Source: B21-G16 sp003644825 [NCBI: Candidatus Zhuqueibacterota bacterium] (GTDB taxonomy: Bacteria; SM23-31; B21-G16). From it: a DNA stretch of 19,280 bases. Positions 7,666 to 16,300 of this stretch are shown piece after piece. The position numbers were made by a program, and so were the translations under genes. Each line of letters starts with the position of its first letter. Position 1 is the stretch's first letter. The stretch lies in the NCBI GenBank assembly GCA_003644825.1, contig QNDJ01000004.1:1-19280 (forward strand). The letters are read 5' to 3'. The notes below the pieces were generated by a model. The model was not told the DNA's origin. It did not search any database and saw only the letters and a program-made list of their open reading frames with translations.

Positions 7666-8856
7666 TCAGTACTCTCTTTTAATTATAGTAGCCATACTTA
7701 CACCACCACCACCACAAATACCGGCAATTCCTATTTCTTTATCAATCCTTTTCAGTGCATAATACAGTGTAACTATAATTCTTGCTCCGCTTATTCCGGT
7801 AGGATGTCCCAGAGCAATTGCTCCTCCATGTATATTAAGTTTTCCCCTATCCCAATTTAAAACTCTCTCATTTGCCAGAACCTGTATAGCAAAAGCTTCA
7901 TTAACCTCTATTAAATCCATATCGTCAAGATTCATTTTTGCTTTCTTGAGAGCCTCCGGTATTGAAATGCCCGGACCTTCACCCATTGTTTTCGGGTCAA
8001 CCGCGACCTGAGAATAAGAAACCAATGAAAAAAGAGGTTTTACACCTAATTCCTTTGCTTTTTCTCTATGGGTTACTACCATAGCTGTAGCACCATCACT
8101 CATCTGACAGGCATTTCCAGCAGTAACAGTTCCCCCTTCCCTGAAAACCGGTTTCAATTTTGCCATTTTTTCGAGATTAACTTCATGCCTGATTGTTTCA
8201 TCCTTATCAAATGTAAATCCTGGTTTTTTACCTTTTTGTGGTACCTCCACCGATACTATTTCTTTATCAAACCAGCCACTTTTCTGAGCTCTTGATGCTT
8301 TAAGATGACTTTCGGCTGCGAATCTATCCTGCTCCTCTCTTGGAATTTTGTATTTATTGTAAAGATTTTCTGCTGTTTGCCCCATTCCTTCACCGATTAA
8401 CGGGTCGATACTATCACTCCATCCATCTTCAAGTTTTTTATCTCCCATTTTAAATCCATCCCATCTGACTCCTTTCAACAGATATGGTATAGTGCTCATA
8501 CTATCCATTCCACCTATAACGGCTATTTCAATATCTCCAAGTCTTATTCCCTGAGAGGCAAGCATCAATGCTTTCATCCCTGAAGGGCAAGCCATATTCA
8601 CTGTTTGAGTAGGTATTGTTACTGGAACACCACCACGCACAGATGCTGTTCTTGAAGGGTTTGGACCATTTCCCGCCTGACGGCAGTTCCCCATAATAAC
8701 TTCATCAACCAGTTCCCCATTAATGTTTGCTCTCCTTAAAGCCTCTTTTATAACAATTGCTCCAAGGTCATAAGCGGGTATATCCCTTATTGAACCGCCA
8801 AATTTCCCCATAGGTGTCCTTACTGCTGATAATACAACTATATCATTTAAGTCCAT
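7666..8856 (-). CDS. Acetyl-CoA acetyltransferase-type thiolase
   Basis: A 396-residue thiolase, full length for the family. The acyl-accepting Cys90 lies in NMACPSG, VNEAF is present, His351 is in GGAIALGHPTG and the second catalytic Cys381 is in GICGGGG. It catalyses CoA-dependent cleavage (or the reverse Claisen condensation) of 3-oxoacyl-CoA in the cytoplasm. In this operon it would cleave 3-oxopimelyl-CoA or acetoacetyl-CoA; a second, divergent thiolase is encoded upstream, so the two may share these steps. Start ATG 8856 follows GGGGA. It is 42 bases from dch and separated from the SDR gene by 68 bases with no obvious signal. The substrate is inferred from context only. Confidence 0.9.
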   Translation of the reverse strand: MDLNDIVVLSAVRTPMGKFGGSIRDIPAYDLGAIVIKEALRRANINGELVDEVIMGNCRQAGNGPNPSRTASVRGGVPVTIPTQTVNMACPSGMKALMLASQGIRLGDIEIAVIGGMDSMSTIPYLLKGVRWDGFKMGDKKLEDGWSDSIDPLIGEGMGQTAENLYNKYKIPREEQDRFAAESHLKASRAQKSGWFDKEIVSVEVPQKGKKPGFTFDKDETIRHEVNLEKMAKLKPVFREGGTVTAGNACQMSDGATAMVVTHREKAKELGVKPLFSLVSYSQVAVDPKTMGEGPGISIPEALKKAKMNLDDMDLIEVNEAFAIQVLANERVLNWDRGKLNIHGGAIALGHPTGISGARIIVTLYYALKRIDKEIGIAGICGGGGVSMATIIKREY

Positions 8857-8924
8857 AATTGTCCCCTATATTTTATTAATAGTGCATTCTTATTTTTTGA
8901 GATACCTTTATTTAATATTTTTTA

Positions 8925-9668
8925 TCAAATATACTGTCCACCATCCACCTTTATTACTTCACCTGTAACATGTCGGGCATAATCAGAACATAAAAATGCC
9001 ACAACATAAGCCACTTCTTCAGGTTGACCAATTCTTTTTAGTACAATCTCATTTAATGCCATTTCTTTTACAGATTCGGGGGCATTTTTTACCATTTCTG
9101 TTTCTATTAAGCCAGGGGCAACAGCGTTTACATTAATTCCATATTTACCAAGTTCCCGGGCAACGGTCTTTGTCAATCCAATTATACCGGCTTTTGATGC
9201 CGAATAATTTGATTGCCCGAATTTTCCCCTTAAGCCATTAATCGATGTAACATTCACTATTTTACCAGATTTTTGTTCTCGAAAAATAGGAGCAACTACT
9301 CTAATATAGTTAAAAAACCCTTTCAAATTGATGTTTATAACAGTATCCCATTGTTCTTCGGTCATTTTCCATATTACTCCATCCCAGTTAATCCCTGCAT
9401 TATTTACAAGAATATCAAGATGACCAAATTCATTTAGCACCTTATCTACCATACTTTTTGCTGCGCTAAAATCAGATACATCAGCCTGAACTACCAGCCC
9501 CTTTCTTCCCTTTTTTATAATTTTTTCAACCACTTCTTCAGCTTCTTTTTTATGTTTTCTGTAATTTATTGCCACATCAGCACCAAATTCCGCAAGGATA
9601 AGTGAGATAGCTGTTCCAATCCCGAGGCTTCCTCCTGTAACTATGGCTGCTTTTCCTGATAAATCCAT
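8925..9668 (-). CDS. SDR-family 3-hydroxyacyl-CoA/alicyclic alcohol dehydrogenase, candidate Had replacement
   Basis: A 247-residue classical short-chain dehydrogenase, FabG-like. It has the nucleotide motif TGGSLGIG (11-18), NNAG (89-92), catalytic Ser142, Tyr155 and Lys159 (YSASK), and the C-terminal VDGG. ATG 9668 is preferred over an in-frame TTG at 9683, because GAAAGG sits at proper spacing before the ATG. The gene lies between oah and a thiolase. The usual 6-hydroxycyclohex-1-ene-1-carbonyl-CoA dehydrogenase (Had) is a zinc/MDR alcohol dehydrogenase, and none is present here. This SDR is therefore the best candidate for that step; R. palustris BadH is an SDR acting on a related 2-hydroxycyclohexanecarboxyl-CoA. 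Alternatives are 3-hydroxyacyl-CoA dehydrogenase of pimelyl-CoA breakdown, or FabG. Confidence 0.85.
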   Translation of the reverse strand: MDLSGKAAIVTGGSLGIGTAISLILAEFGADVAINYRKHKKEAEEVVEKIIKKGRKGLVVQADVSDFSAAKSMVDKVLNEFGHLDILVNNAGINWDGVIWKMTEEQWDTVININLKGFFNYIRVVAPIFREQKSGKIVNVTSINGLRGKFGQSNYSASKAGIIGLTKTVARELGKYGINVNAVAPGLIETEMVKNAPESVKEMALNEIVLKRIGQPEEVAYVVAFLCSDYARHVTGEVIKVDGGQYI

Positions 9669-9703
9669 AATTTTACCTTTCAATTTTAATTTAACATTAA
9701 AAA

Positions 9704-10831
9704 TTATTGAGGCTTACCAAGAACTTCCTCAAATACATCATCTGTCATATTTTTTCCCTGGGCTATTAATTGCCTGAACTTTACAAAATCTATTGTATCC
9801 TTACCGGTCATTTTCTTTGTATTAAAAGCATGAAATCCGAGAAATGCCTCTGTTGTCATATTGACCGCTAACCAGTGTCTGTTAATTACCTTACACATAT
9901 CCCAGAAAAATTTCTTTTTAATTCTTATTCCTTCAACAGCTTTAATAGTGCATCCTGGCATCAGGTTTGTAAAAGTCCATATTATTTTATTAATTTCATT
10001 GTCAAGTAATTGAAAATCTATATTTGCAGTTTTCACAAGTTGTCTTGCTTTTTTCCCTTCTTCACCCTTTAAAAACTCACCGTATACAATCTCTCCATCC
10101 TTAATATAAGTATCTGTTATCACAGAAGGATTTCTTATAAATTTTCCATCACTTTTTATAACAGGTACAACTTTGCTAATCAGTCCAAGCCTTTTCATTT
10201 TGTATGCGCTCCACATCTCGCAGGAAACACAATTCCACATAGCATCCTCAATTGAGAGATACCAGGGTAGAAAATCTGTGGAGCCTCCATCCGGTGATGA
10301 ACCATGCCTGGGACCTGCCTGTCCGAAAATTGCTGTATCTGCAGATATTGAAAGATCACACGCCATTCCTATTTCCTGCCCCCCGGCTACTCTCATCCCA
10401 TTTACCCTGCAAATTACCGGTTTTTTACATCCAAGAATACTATCTACCATTAAATTAAAAAGGTCCATATATTCACCATATTCAGCAGGTTTCATTGTAT
10501 AATATTCAGCATATTCTTTAGTATTACCTCCGGTACAGAAAGCTTTATCTCCTGCACCTGTAAAAACAACTGCAACAACACTTCTGTCCATTGAAGCTTT
10601 AAAAAAACCAGCAATTACACCTTTCACCATTTCAGTGGTATATGAATTGTACTGTCCTGGATTATTAAGAGTAATCCATGCGCTGTTTAGTCCTTCCACG
10701 GGATTCCCTTCATTATCAATTACTGGCTTCAATTCATACATTGTACAGGGGGGTTCTGTTCCAAAATGCTCATCTCCCCATAGATTATGGTCTTTTAACT
10801 TATTATCTCTTGGTAACCAATCTAAACTCAT
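9704..10831 (-). CDS. oah: 6-oxocyclohex-1-ene-1-carbonyl-CoA hydrolase (ring opening)
   Basis: A 375-residue protein of the BamA/Oah branch of the crotonase superfamily, longer than ordinary hydratases. Signature segments include the N-terminal SLDWLPRDNKLKDHNLWGDE, FCTGGNTKEYAEYY, RVAGGQEIGMACDLSI and FGQAGPRHGSSPDGGSTDF. It adds water and hydrolytically cleaves the ring C-C bond, giving 3-hydroxypimelyl-CoA. The start is set at ATG 10831 because a perfect AGGAGG lies 4 bases upstream and the family begins with this MSLDWLPR sequence. The frame stays open 18 codons further, but using that would overlap the preceding gene. bamA/oah is the established marker gene for anaerobic benzoyl-CoA-type aromatic degradation, which makes this the firmest pathway assignment in the window. 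Confidence 0.96.
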   Translation of the reverse strand: MSLDWLPRDNKLKDHNLWGDEHFGTEPPCTMYELKPVIDNEGNPVEGLNSAWITLNNPGQYNSYTTEMVKGVIAGFFKASMDRSVVAVVFTGAGDKAFCTGGNTKEYAEYYTMKPAEYGEYMDLFNLMVDSILGCKKPVICRVNGMRVAGGQEIGMACDLSISADTAIFGQAGPRHGSSPDGGSTDFLPWYLSIEDAMWNCVSCEMWSAYKMKRLGLISKVVPVIKSDGKFIRNPSVITDTYIKDGEIVYGEFLKGEEGKKARQLVKTANIDFQLLDNEINKIIWTFTNLMPGCTIKAVEGIRIKKKFFWDMCKVINRHWLAVNMTTEAFLGFHAFNTKKMTGKDTIDFVKFRQLIAQGKNMTDDVFEEVLGKPQ

Positions 10832-10853
10832 TTTTCCTCCTGAATTTTTTGTT

Positions 10854-12098
10854 TTATATTTTCTGATTCTTATACCTGGAAACAATTTTTAAAATCTCAA
10901 AATCTGATAAAATTCTATCAGATTTTTTGGCAGCATTAAAAATTAATTCAACCAGGTCCTGTTCAGGTTCTATGTTTCGATTTTCAAGCCAGAAAATTAC
11001 ATTAGATTTTCCGCTCATTGGACCAATTTCAATAATCTGTCTCAAGCCAAACAAAGATGCAGGAACTCCCGAATAGACTCTATCAGCAAGCCAGTGATGT
11101 CCTTTTTTATGCGCTTTTATAATTGCCGCAGCATGAACACCTGTGCCAGTTCTGAATGCATCGCTGCCTATTACAGGATAATTAGGAACCAGTGGAACAT
11201 TACAATACTCTGAAACGGTCTTACAGTATTCCGGTAACTTAGAAAGGTCATTATCTATTAATCCCATTAATTTTAAATTAACAAGCAGAATATCCATTGG
11301 TGTGTTTCCTGCTCTTTCTCCTATACCAAGGGCTGTTCCATGGATTCTATCTGCGCCTGCATATATTGCTGCTATAGAGTTTGGAATAGATAAACCTCTG
11401 TCCCTATGGCCATGCCAGTCTATCTTAACATCTTCACCGGTATCCTCAACCACCTTTTTTACAAATCTTACTAAATTTATTACACCTTCAGGAGTTGCAT
11501 GACCCACAGTATCACAAACACAAATTCTTCTGGCACCACATTCAATAGCGGTAGTATAGAGTTTTCTAATAGTTTCAGGAGTAGACCTTGTAGTATCTTC
11601 TGTTACATACATTACAGGCAAATTGTTTTTTATAACAAATTTAACAGCTTCTTCTGTCCTTCTTAACATCAAATCAAGAGTCCATTCTTCCACATATTGT
11701 CTTATGGGGCTACAACCTAAAAAGGCAGAAACTTCAATAGGTATTCCTGCCCTCTGAGAAACATCTACTACTGCAAGTATATCTTCTTTTACTGTTCTGC
11801 AGGCACTATCTGCCTGAATATTTAATTTTGAATCTGCAATCTCTTTTGCAAGATAATAAACATCCTCTTTAGCCTTTGGGCCGGCACCAGCAAGCCCTAT
11901 GTCTGCCATTTGAATACCAAGGTCATTCATCAAATGTAAAATCTCAATTTTCTTATCTATAGATGGTGTAACAACAGATGGAGATTGAAGCCCGTCTCTT
12001 AATGTTTCATCATCCAATTCTATTACTTTGTCAGGAAATTCCTTAACTTCCAGTTTATTCCAGTCATAAATCATTTCTTTTTCATTAAATTCTTCCAA
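10854..12098 (-). CDS. LeuA-like DRE-TIM synthase (isopropylmalate/homocitrate/citrate synthase family), specificity unknown
   Basis: A 414-residue DRE-TIM metallolyase-family protein that would condense acetyl-CoA with a 2-oxoacid. It has the DRE-like motif DETLRDGLQ (Arg34, Asp35), the metal-ligand pair His229 and His231 in HGHRDRGL, and GERAGN (260-265). It lacks the allosteric C-terminal domain of regulated LeuA (about 510 residues). The start shown is a TTG at 12098 with GGAG five bases upstream; ATG 12074 (Met9) is possible. It lies between leuD (44 bases) and oah (22 bases), inside the aromatic operon. With LeuC, LeuD and LeuB-like genes nearby it could make 2-isopropylmalate, or act as a citrate or homocitrate synthase. 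The DETLRDGLQ and HGHRDRGL motifs differ from the usual DTTLRDGEQ and HCHNDLGLA. Confidence 0.82.
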   Translation of the reverse strand: MEEFNEKEMIYDWNKLEVKEFPDKVIELDDETLRDGLQSPSVVTPSIDKKIEILHLMNDLGIQMADIGLAGAGPKAKEDVYYLAKEIADSKLNIQADSACRTVKEDILAVVDVSQRAGIPIEVSAFLGCSPIRQYVEEWTLDLMLRRTEEAVKFVIKNNLPVMYVTEDTTRSTPETIRKLYTTAIECGARRICVCDTVGHATPEGVINLVRFVKKVVEDTGEDVKIDWHGHRDRGLSIPNSIAAIYAGADRIHGTALGIGERAGNTPMDILLVNLKLMGLIDNDLSKLPEYCKTVSEYCNVPLVPNYPVIGSDAFRTGTGVHAAAIIKAHKKGHHWLADRVYSGVPASLFGLRQIIEIGPMSGKSNVIFWLENRNIEPEQDLVELIFNAAKKSDRILSDFEILKIVSRYKNQKI

Positions 12099-12142
12099 TT
12101 TCTCTCCGATATTTCAGTTAATTTAATGCTTAAGAATATTAT

Positions 12143-12652
12143 TTATTCTTTACTTTTTCTTTTTGCTTCTATTCTTTTTTTAACAAACCCTATCATTCCG
12201 CCACATTCAATAATTTCCTGAATAATGTCAGGAAATAGAGAAATTTTAAACCGTTTACCTTTCGTTTCATTTTCTATGAAACCTTTTTTTAAATCAACTT
12301 TTATCCAATCTCCGGTATCAGTGATATCAACAAATTCTCGATTTTCAAAAATAGGGAGAGCAATATTTATAGCATTTCTATAGAAAATTCTTGCAAAAGA
12401 TTTTGCAACTACACAGGAGATACCAGCACCTTTTATCGCAATAGGTGCATTTTCTCTTGAACTTCCGCAGCCAAAATTCTCACCAGTAACCAGTATATCA
12501 CCCTCAGAAACTTTTTTAACAAAATCAGGATCAAGGTCTTCAAGACAGTGAGGAGCAAGCTCTTCAATATGAAAACTTGTGCAGTATCGTGCTGGAATTA
12601 TTACATCAGTATCTATATTATCTCCATATTTATGAGCTTTTCCTGTTATCAT
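12143..12652 (-). CDS. leuD: 3-isopropylmalate dehydratase small subunit (LeuD/HacB family)
   Basis: A 169-residue swivelling-domain subunit of a heterodimeric aconitase-superfamily enzyme. It has [11 protein letters not shown] near the N-terminus and GCGSSREN at 61-68, carrying the catalytic serine and substrate-binding arginine, then [18 protein letters not shown]. It needs a LeuC partner, encoded separately at 16873-18132. The substrate-recognition loop reads YCTS at 23-26, where homoaconitase-type subunits usually have YLRT and bacterial isopropylmalate types often YLNT. The carboxylate-binding Arg of the homoaconitase type is absent, which leans towards isopropylmalate or an unusual substrate. 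It is 12 bases after the fusion dehydrogenase gene with a weak SD, so translational coupling is plausible. Confidence 0.9.
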   Translation of the reverse strand: MITGKAHKYGDNIDTDVIIPARYCTSFHIEELAPHCLEDLDPDFVKKVSEGDILVTGENFGCGSSRENAPIAIKGAGISCVVAKSFARIFYRNAINIALPIFENREFVDITDTGDWIKVDLKKGFIENETKGKRFKISLFPDIIQEIIECGGMIGFVKKRIEAKRKSKE

Positions 12653-12664
12653 AAAAATAACTTT

Positions 12665-14992
12665 TTAAAAAGGAAAGTTCCTGTTAAATTCAGGAAACCT
12701 TCTTTCAACCATTGCACTCATTCCTTCAAGGGCATCAGGATGCTTAAAAACCTGAACTAAATATTCATCCAATTCTCTATCAGCCAGTTTTTCAAGGGGA
12801 ACTCCATCCATAAAGTCTTTAAAACCTCTACTTATAAGCCAGTTAGCAATATATACTGCATTGGGAGAACAACTAAATACCCTTCTTGCTATTCTCTGAC
12901 AGAACGCTTTGTGTTCTCCCGCAACAAAAAGTTTTCTCCAGCCGAGCCCAAAAGCATATAGCGAAGGAATAAGAGAAGTTTGTAAAAATAAATCCTTTAT
13001 TACTCTTAATTCTTCCATTTCAGAAAAGGTGGGTTTATCTTCCAATCGTGGTAAATCGAGTTTTTGTAATTGTTTTTTATCCAGGATTTTGCCATTATTT
13101 TTAATGATGGCTTCAGCAATAATTTGAGCTACTTCATCCCTTTTGTGTGAAGGCACAATTAAATCAGCCATCCCAAGATATTTTATAAGTCTGGGTGAAG
13201 TTGTTGTTGTTCCACCTGCAAGAATATAATATCTTGCAATTGCAACAGCCAGTTCTTCATCTTTTGTTGCTCTGTATATTAGCTGTGGTAATAATAGTGT
13301 TCCTCTCAGTCCAGGAAAAATTCCAAGTCTTGTCTCAGGTAAAGTATACGATGTTCTATCCGTTATTATAACAATGGTATCAGGAGCATAAGCAAAAGCC
13401 ATAGCTACTTCTACACCACCACCAAAAGCCTGTCCATCTATTATTGCAATTTTTGGTTTGCCATTACCTGTCATTATATTAAAAATGGTATCCTGCCACA
13501 TTTTTGTATCATTTTTTATTTCTTCAAATTTACCATTTTTAACACGTTCAATAAAGTTTGGAACATTTGCACCGGCTATAAATGTTTTTATAGGGGCTGT
13601 ATCAAAAATAACTACTTTAACATTGGAGTCCTGATAAGCTTCCTGAAAATATTCTGCGAGTTTGCTAAAAACAATATTATCCAGAGCATTTGCTGCTTTT
13701 GGATTGGATAAAGTAATACGAGCAATCTGATTATCAAACTCTTTTGTATAAAATACAGGTTTTACTGAAAAACTCCAGGGTTCATTTTTTTCTGCCTGTT
13801 TTTTTAACATATTTGGAACCGGAAAAAAGATACCCTGTTTATCAGCAATCTTTTTTCTTTCCTCAACAAATCTATAAACATTCTTGATGCCAATTTTATT
13901 CATCAATGTAAAGGGACCTTCCCTCCATACAAAAGCGTTTTGAGTTAAATACTCAAGGTCCTCTATAGTTATCAATCCCGATTCAACCACTTCAACAGAG
14001 GTCGCAAAACCAACAGCCCAGAATCTCTCACATAATTTGTTAATTAGTTCAATATCTTCTGGTTCTTTTTTTAAATCTTCTTCTGAAACCCATTTAATTT
14101 TTGACTTATCCTTTGCCACTTCATACTTTTTTATAATCTCTTTATATTTTTCAGGGGGAGTATAAAAATTCTTATAAGCCTTATAAACCGGATCCTCAGG
14201 GTTGGTATCATCAGAAAAGGATTTTAAAGATGCAAATCCTACAGGTAAACCTGTATAATCCATAAGCGCAAGAAATCCCACAGGAATATTATATGCTTTT
14301 TTACCAGCTTCTTCAATTGATGTAATATCATACCCTTCCTCAAGCATTCTTACAGCTTCAAGGAGAAGAGCAACAAAAATAATATCAGCTGCACCTCCCT
14401 TTCTGCTTTTCCATATACGAATGGGAATCTTTCCTCCGAGCTTCATATATTTTTCAGCAATTCTAATACTTTCCTCAGAAGCAGTATCCGTTCCTGCATA
14501 TTCACCCCCCCTATTTTTATGTGGTAAATAGAAGTAATGCATCCATACAACTTTATCAGGGCGATTTGTAACCTTTGCCAGTATATTGGTATCAAGAGAA
14601 GATGAATTTGTTGCAAAAACAACCCCAGGAGAACATAGTTTGTCAAGCTTTTTAAAAATTTCCTTTTTTATATCTATTCTTTCCGTAGCAGCCTCTACTA
14701 CTAACTTTAAGTTTTTCCCTGTGCAGGCTTTTTCATAATTGGTTGTTCCAATAATTCTTGATTTTATCTGTTCAATCTGCGCTTCAGAAAATATTACACC
14801 TTTTGCAGCACTCAATTCTGAATCTATAGTTTTAAAAGCATTTTTAATAATTTCTTCACTAACGTCAAGTAATCCAACATTGAAACCATTTTGAGCATAA
14901 GCCTGTGCAAGACTTGCTCCCATTATACCTGCACCAATAAATAAAATCTCTACATCATCCCATGAAATCTTTTCGGTTTTTTTATTTACCAT
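12665..14992 (-). CDS. 3-hydroxyacyl-CoA dehydrogenase / enoyl-CoA hydratase fusion (HAD first, ECH second)
   Basis: A 775-residue bifunctional beta-oxidation protein. Residues 1 to about 400 are a 3-hydroxyacyl-CoA dehydrogenase: GAGIMG at 20-25, EAATE at 100-104, Ser130-132, His152 and a possible Glu164. Residues from about 415 are a crotonase domain: AGAN (473-476), Glu528 in GGGVE and Glu553 in LPETRLG, so both catalytic glutamates are kept. The domain order is opposite to FadB/FadJ. In the dehydrogenase half, the usual HFFNP and GFxVNR segments read HYFYLP and ADIIFV, so the normal catalytic Asn seems replaced. Likely roles are 3-hydroxypimelyl-CoA oxidation and crotonyl-CoA to acetoacetyl-CoA steps. 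ATG 14992 follows AAAGGA. Neighbours are a thiolase (45 bases upstream) and leuD (12 bases downstream). Confidence 0.9.
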   Translation of the reverse strand: MVNKKTEKISWDDVEILFIGAGIMGASLAQAYAQNGFNVGLLDVSEEIIKNAFKTIDSELSAAKGVIFSEAQIEQIKSRIIGTTNYEKACTGKNLKLVVEAATERIDIKKEIFKKLDKLCSPGVVFATNSSSLDTNILAKVTNRPDKVVWMHYFYLPHKNRGGEYAGTDTASEESIRIAEKYMKLGGKIPIRIWKSRKGGAADIIFVALLLEAVRMLEEGYDITSIEEAGKKAYNIPVGFLALMDYTGLPVGFASLKSFSDDTNPEDPVYKAYKNFYTPPEKYKEIIKKYEVAKDKSKIKWVSEEDLKKEPEDIELINKLCERFWAVGFATSVEVVESGLITIEDLEYLTQNAFVWREGPFTLMNKIGIKNVYRFVEERKKIADKQGIFFPVPNMLKKQAEKNEPWSFSVKPVFYTKEFDNQIARITLSNPKAANALDNIVFSKLAEYFQEAYQDSNVKVVIFDTAPIKTFIAGANVPNFIERVKNGKFEEIKNDTKMWQDTIFNIMTGNGKPKIAIIDGQAFGGGVEVAMAFAYAPDTIVIITDRTSYTLPETRLGIFPGLRGTLLLPQLIYRATKDEELAVAIARYYILAGGTTTTSPRLIKYLGMADLIVPSHKRDEVAQIIAEAIIKNNGKILDKKQLQKLDLPRLEDKPTFSEMEELRVIKDLFLQTSLIPSLYAFGLGWRKLFVAGEHKAFCQRIARRVFSCSPNAVYIANWLISRGFKDFMDGVPLEKLADRELDEYLVQVFKHPDALEGMSAMVERRFPEFNRNFPF

Positions 14993-15037
14993 TTTATTTT
15001 CCTTTACAAAGTTTTAGACTGAATAATGTTTTAAATA

Positions 15038-16285
15038 TTAAAGATAACTCTGAACAATTATTGCTCCTCCCTGTCCACCACCGATACAGGCAGAAGCAAT
15101 CCCGATTCCACCAAGTGTAAGTAAAGTTATTACAAGTCTTGTTCCGGTTGCACCAAGAGGATGACCAAGAGCAATGGCACCTCCATTAAGATTAACCTTG
15201 CTTCTATCCAGGTCTAATTCTCTTTCAACTGCAAGATACTGACCGGCAAAAGCCTCATTAATTTCTATATGGTCTATATCTCTAAAAGTCATTCCTGCTC
15301 TTTTTAGAGCTATTTTACAGGCAGGAACCGGACCAATCCCCATATAATGGGGGTCTACACCAGCTGTTCCCCAAGAAATAACCTCCCCAATAGGCTCAAT
15401 CCCTAATTCTTTAGCTTTTTCAATCGTTGTTAGTATAACAGCAGCACCACCATCCACTATACCGCTGGAATTACCACCTGTCTGTATACCGCCGGGTTTT
15501 ACCGCATGCAACCTCGAAAGAACTTCAATAGTTGTGTCAGGCCTCGGGTGTTCATCCTCTGAAACAACAACATCTCCCCTTCTACCTTTTATCACCACGG
15601 GGGTAATTTCCTTTGCTAATCGACCTTTCTCTTTAGCATCCTTTGCCTTCTGTTGAGAAGAAAAAGCAAACTCATCAGCATCTTTTCTTGTTACTCCATA
15701 CAACTTTGCAAGGTTTTCAGCTGTACCCATCATATCAAGGTTAATATAGGTATCAAACAAACCATCCGGAAACAAAAAGTATGACTTTGGACCCTGCATA
15801 TATGGAAAACCAAAGGCTGCTCCAAACTGTATAACTGGAGATTGACTTGTGCTTTCATAACCGCCCGCAAGAACAATCTCAGCTTCTCCAAGAATTATCT
15901 CCTTACAGGCCTGTATAATAGCTTCTCCGCCCGAAAAACAAATTCTATTAACCGTTAATCCAGATGAAAAATAGCTCAACCCAGCTCTTAAACCGACATG
16001 CCTTCCACCGTAATGAGAATCAATACTTGTGTGCTGAGCATTCCCAAAAATAGATTGATCAATTAAATCTGTCATATCCTCCATACCAGCCTTCTCAATA
16101 GCAGCTCTTGCTGCATAATAACCAAGGTCTATCGGTGATAAATCCTTCAAACCACCACCAACTTCTCCAAAAGGAGTTCGAGTCGCAGATAAAAATACAA
16201 TCTTTTTCTTTTTACCTTTCATTATAGCAGGTCCGCCACCGCTTATCTTTTCAGGAATTCTAAATATTTCCTTTTTAATTTTCAT
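15038..16285 (-). CDS. Thiolase (acetyl-CoA C-acyltransferase), divergent paralogue
   Basis: A 415-residue thiolase with Cys116 in NRICFSGG, INEAF, His375 in GGAIALGHPLG and Cys400 in ACIGGGQGG. All catalytic residues are present, but the nucleophile context (CFSG rather than CxSG with Ala/Gly) differs from the other thiolase in the operon, suggesting a different acyl chain. 3-oxopimelyl-CoA cleavage is a reasonable guess from context. ATG 16285 is chosen over an in-frame TTG at 16297 because GGAG sits 6 bases before the ATG. This leaves about 20 residues before the core MKGKKKK start, and a later start at Met22 is possible though it lacks an SD. It directly follows marR, 15 bases away, so it is probably co-transcribed with it. 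Confidence 0.88.
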   Translation of the reverse strand: MKIKKEIFRIPEKISGGGPAIMKGKKKKIVFLSATRTPFGEVGGGLKDLSPIDLGYYAARAAIEKAGMEDMTDLIDQSIFGNAQHTSIDSHYGGRHVGLRAGLSYFSSGLTVNRICFSGGEAIIQACKEIILGEAEIVLAGGYESTSQSPVIQFGAAFGFPYMQGPKSYFLFPDGLFDTYINLDMMGTAENLAKLYGVTRKDADEFAFSSQQKAKDAKEKGRLAKEITPVVIKGRRGDVVVSEDEHPRPDTTIEVLSRLHAVKPGGIQTGGNSSGIVDGGAAVILTTIEKAKELGIEPIGEVISWGTAGVDPHYMGIGPVPACKIALKRAGMTFRDIDHIEINEAFAGQYLAVERELDLDRSKVNLNGGAIALGHPLGATGTRLVITLLTLGGIGIASACIGGGQGGAIIVQSYL

Positions 16286-16300
16286 CTGTTGCTCCAAATT

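Noticed and set aside
10173-10502. 109-codon plus-strand open frame inside oah
   Set aside because: It is antisense to a strongly conserved gene, with no SD or recognised domain.
10832-10885. N-terminal 18-codon extension of the oah frame overlapping the synthase gene
   Set aside because: AGGAGG immediately before ATG 10831 and the family-typical SLDWLPR start make the shorter form the real one.
14443-14646. 67-codon minus-strand frame inside the fusion dehydrogenase gene
   Set aside because: It lies in a different frame of a continuous 775-codon gene, with no sign of a frameshift or separate start signal.
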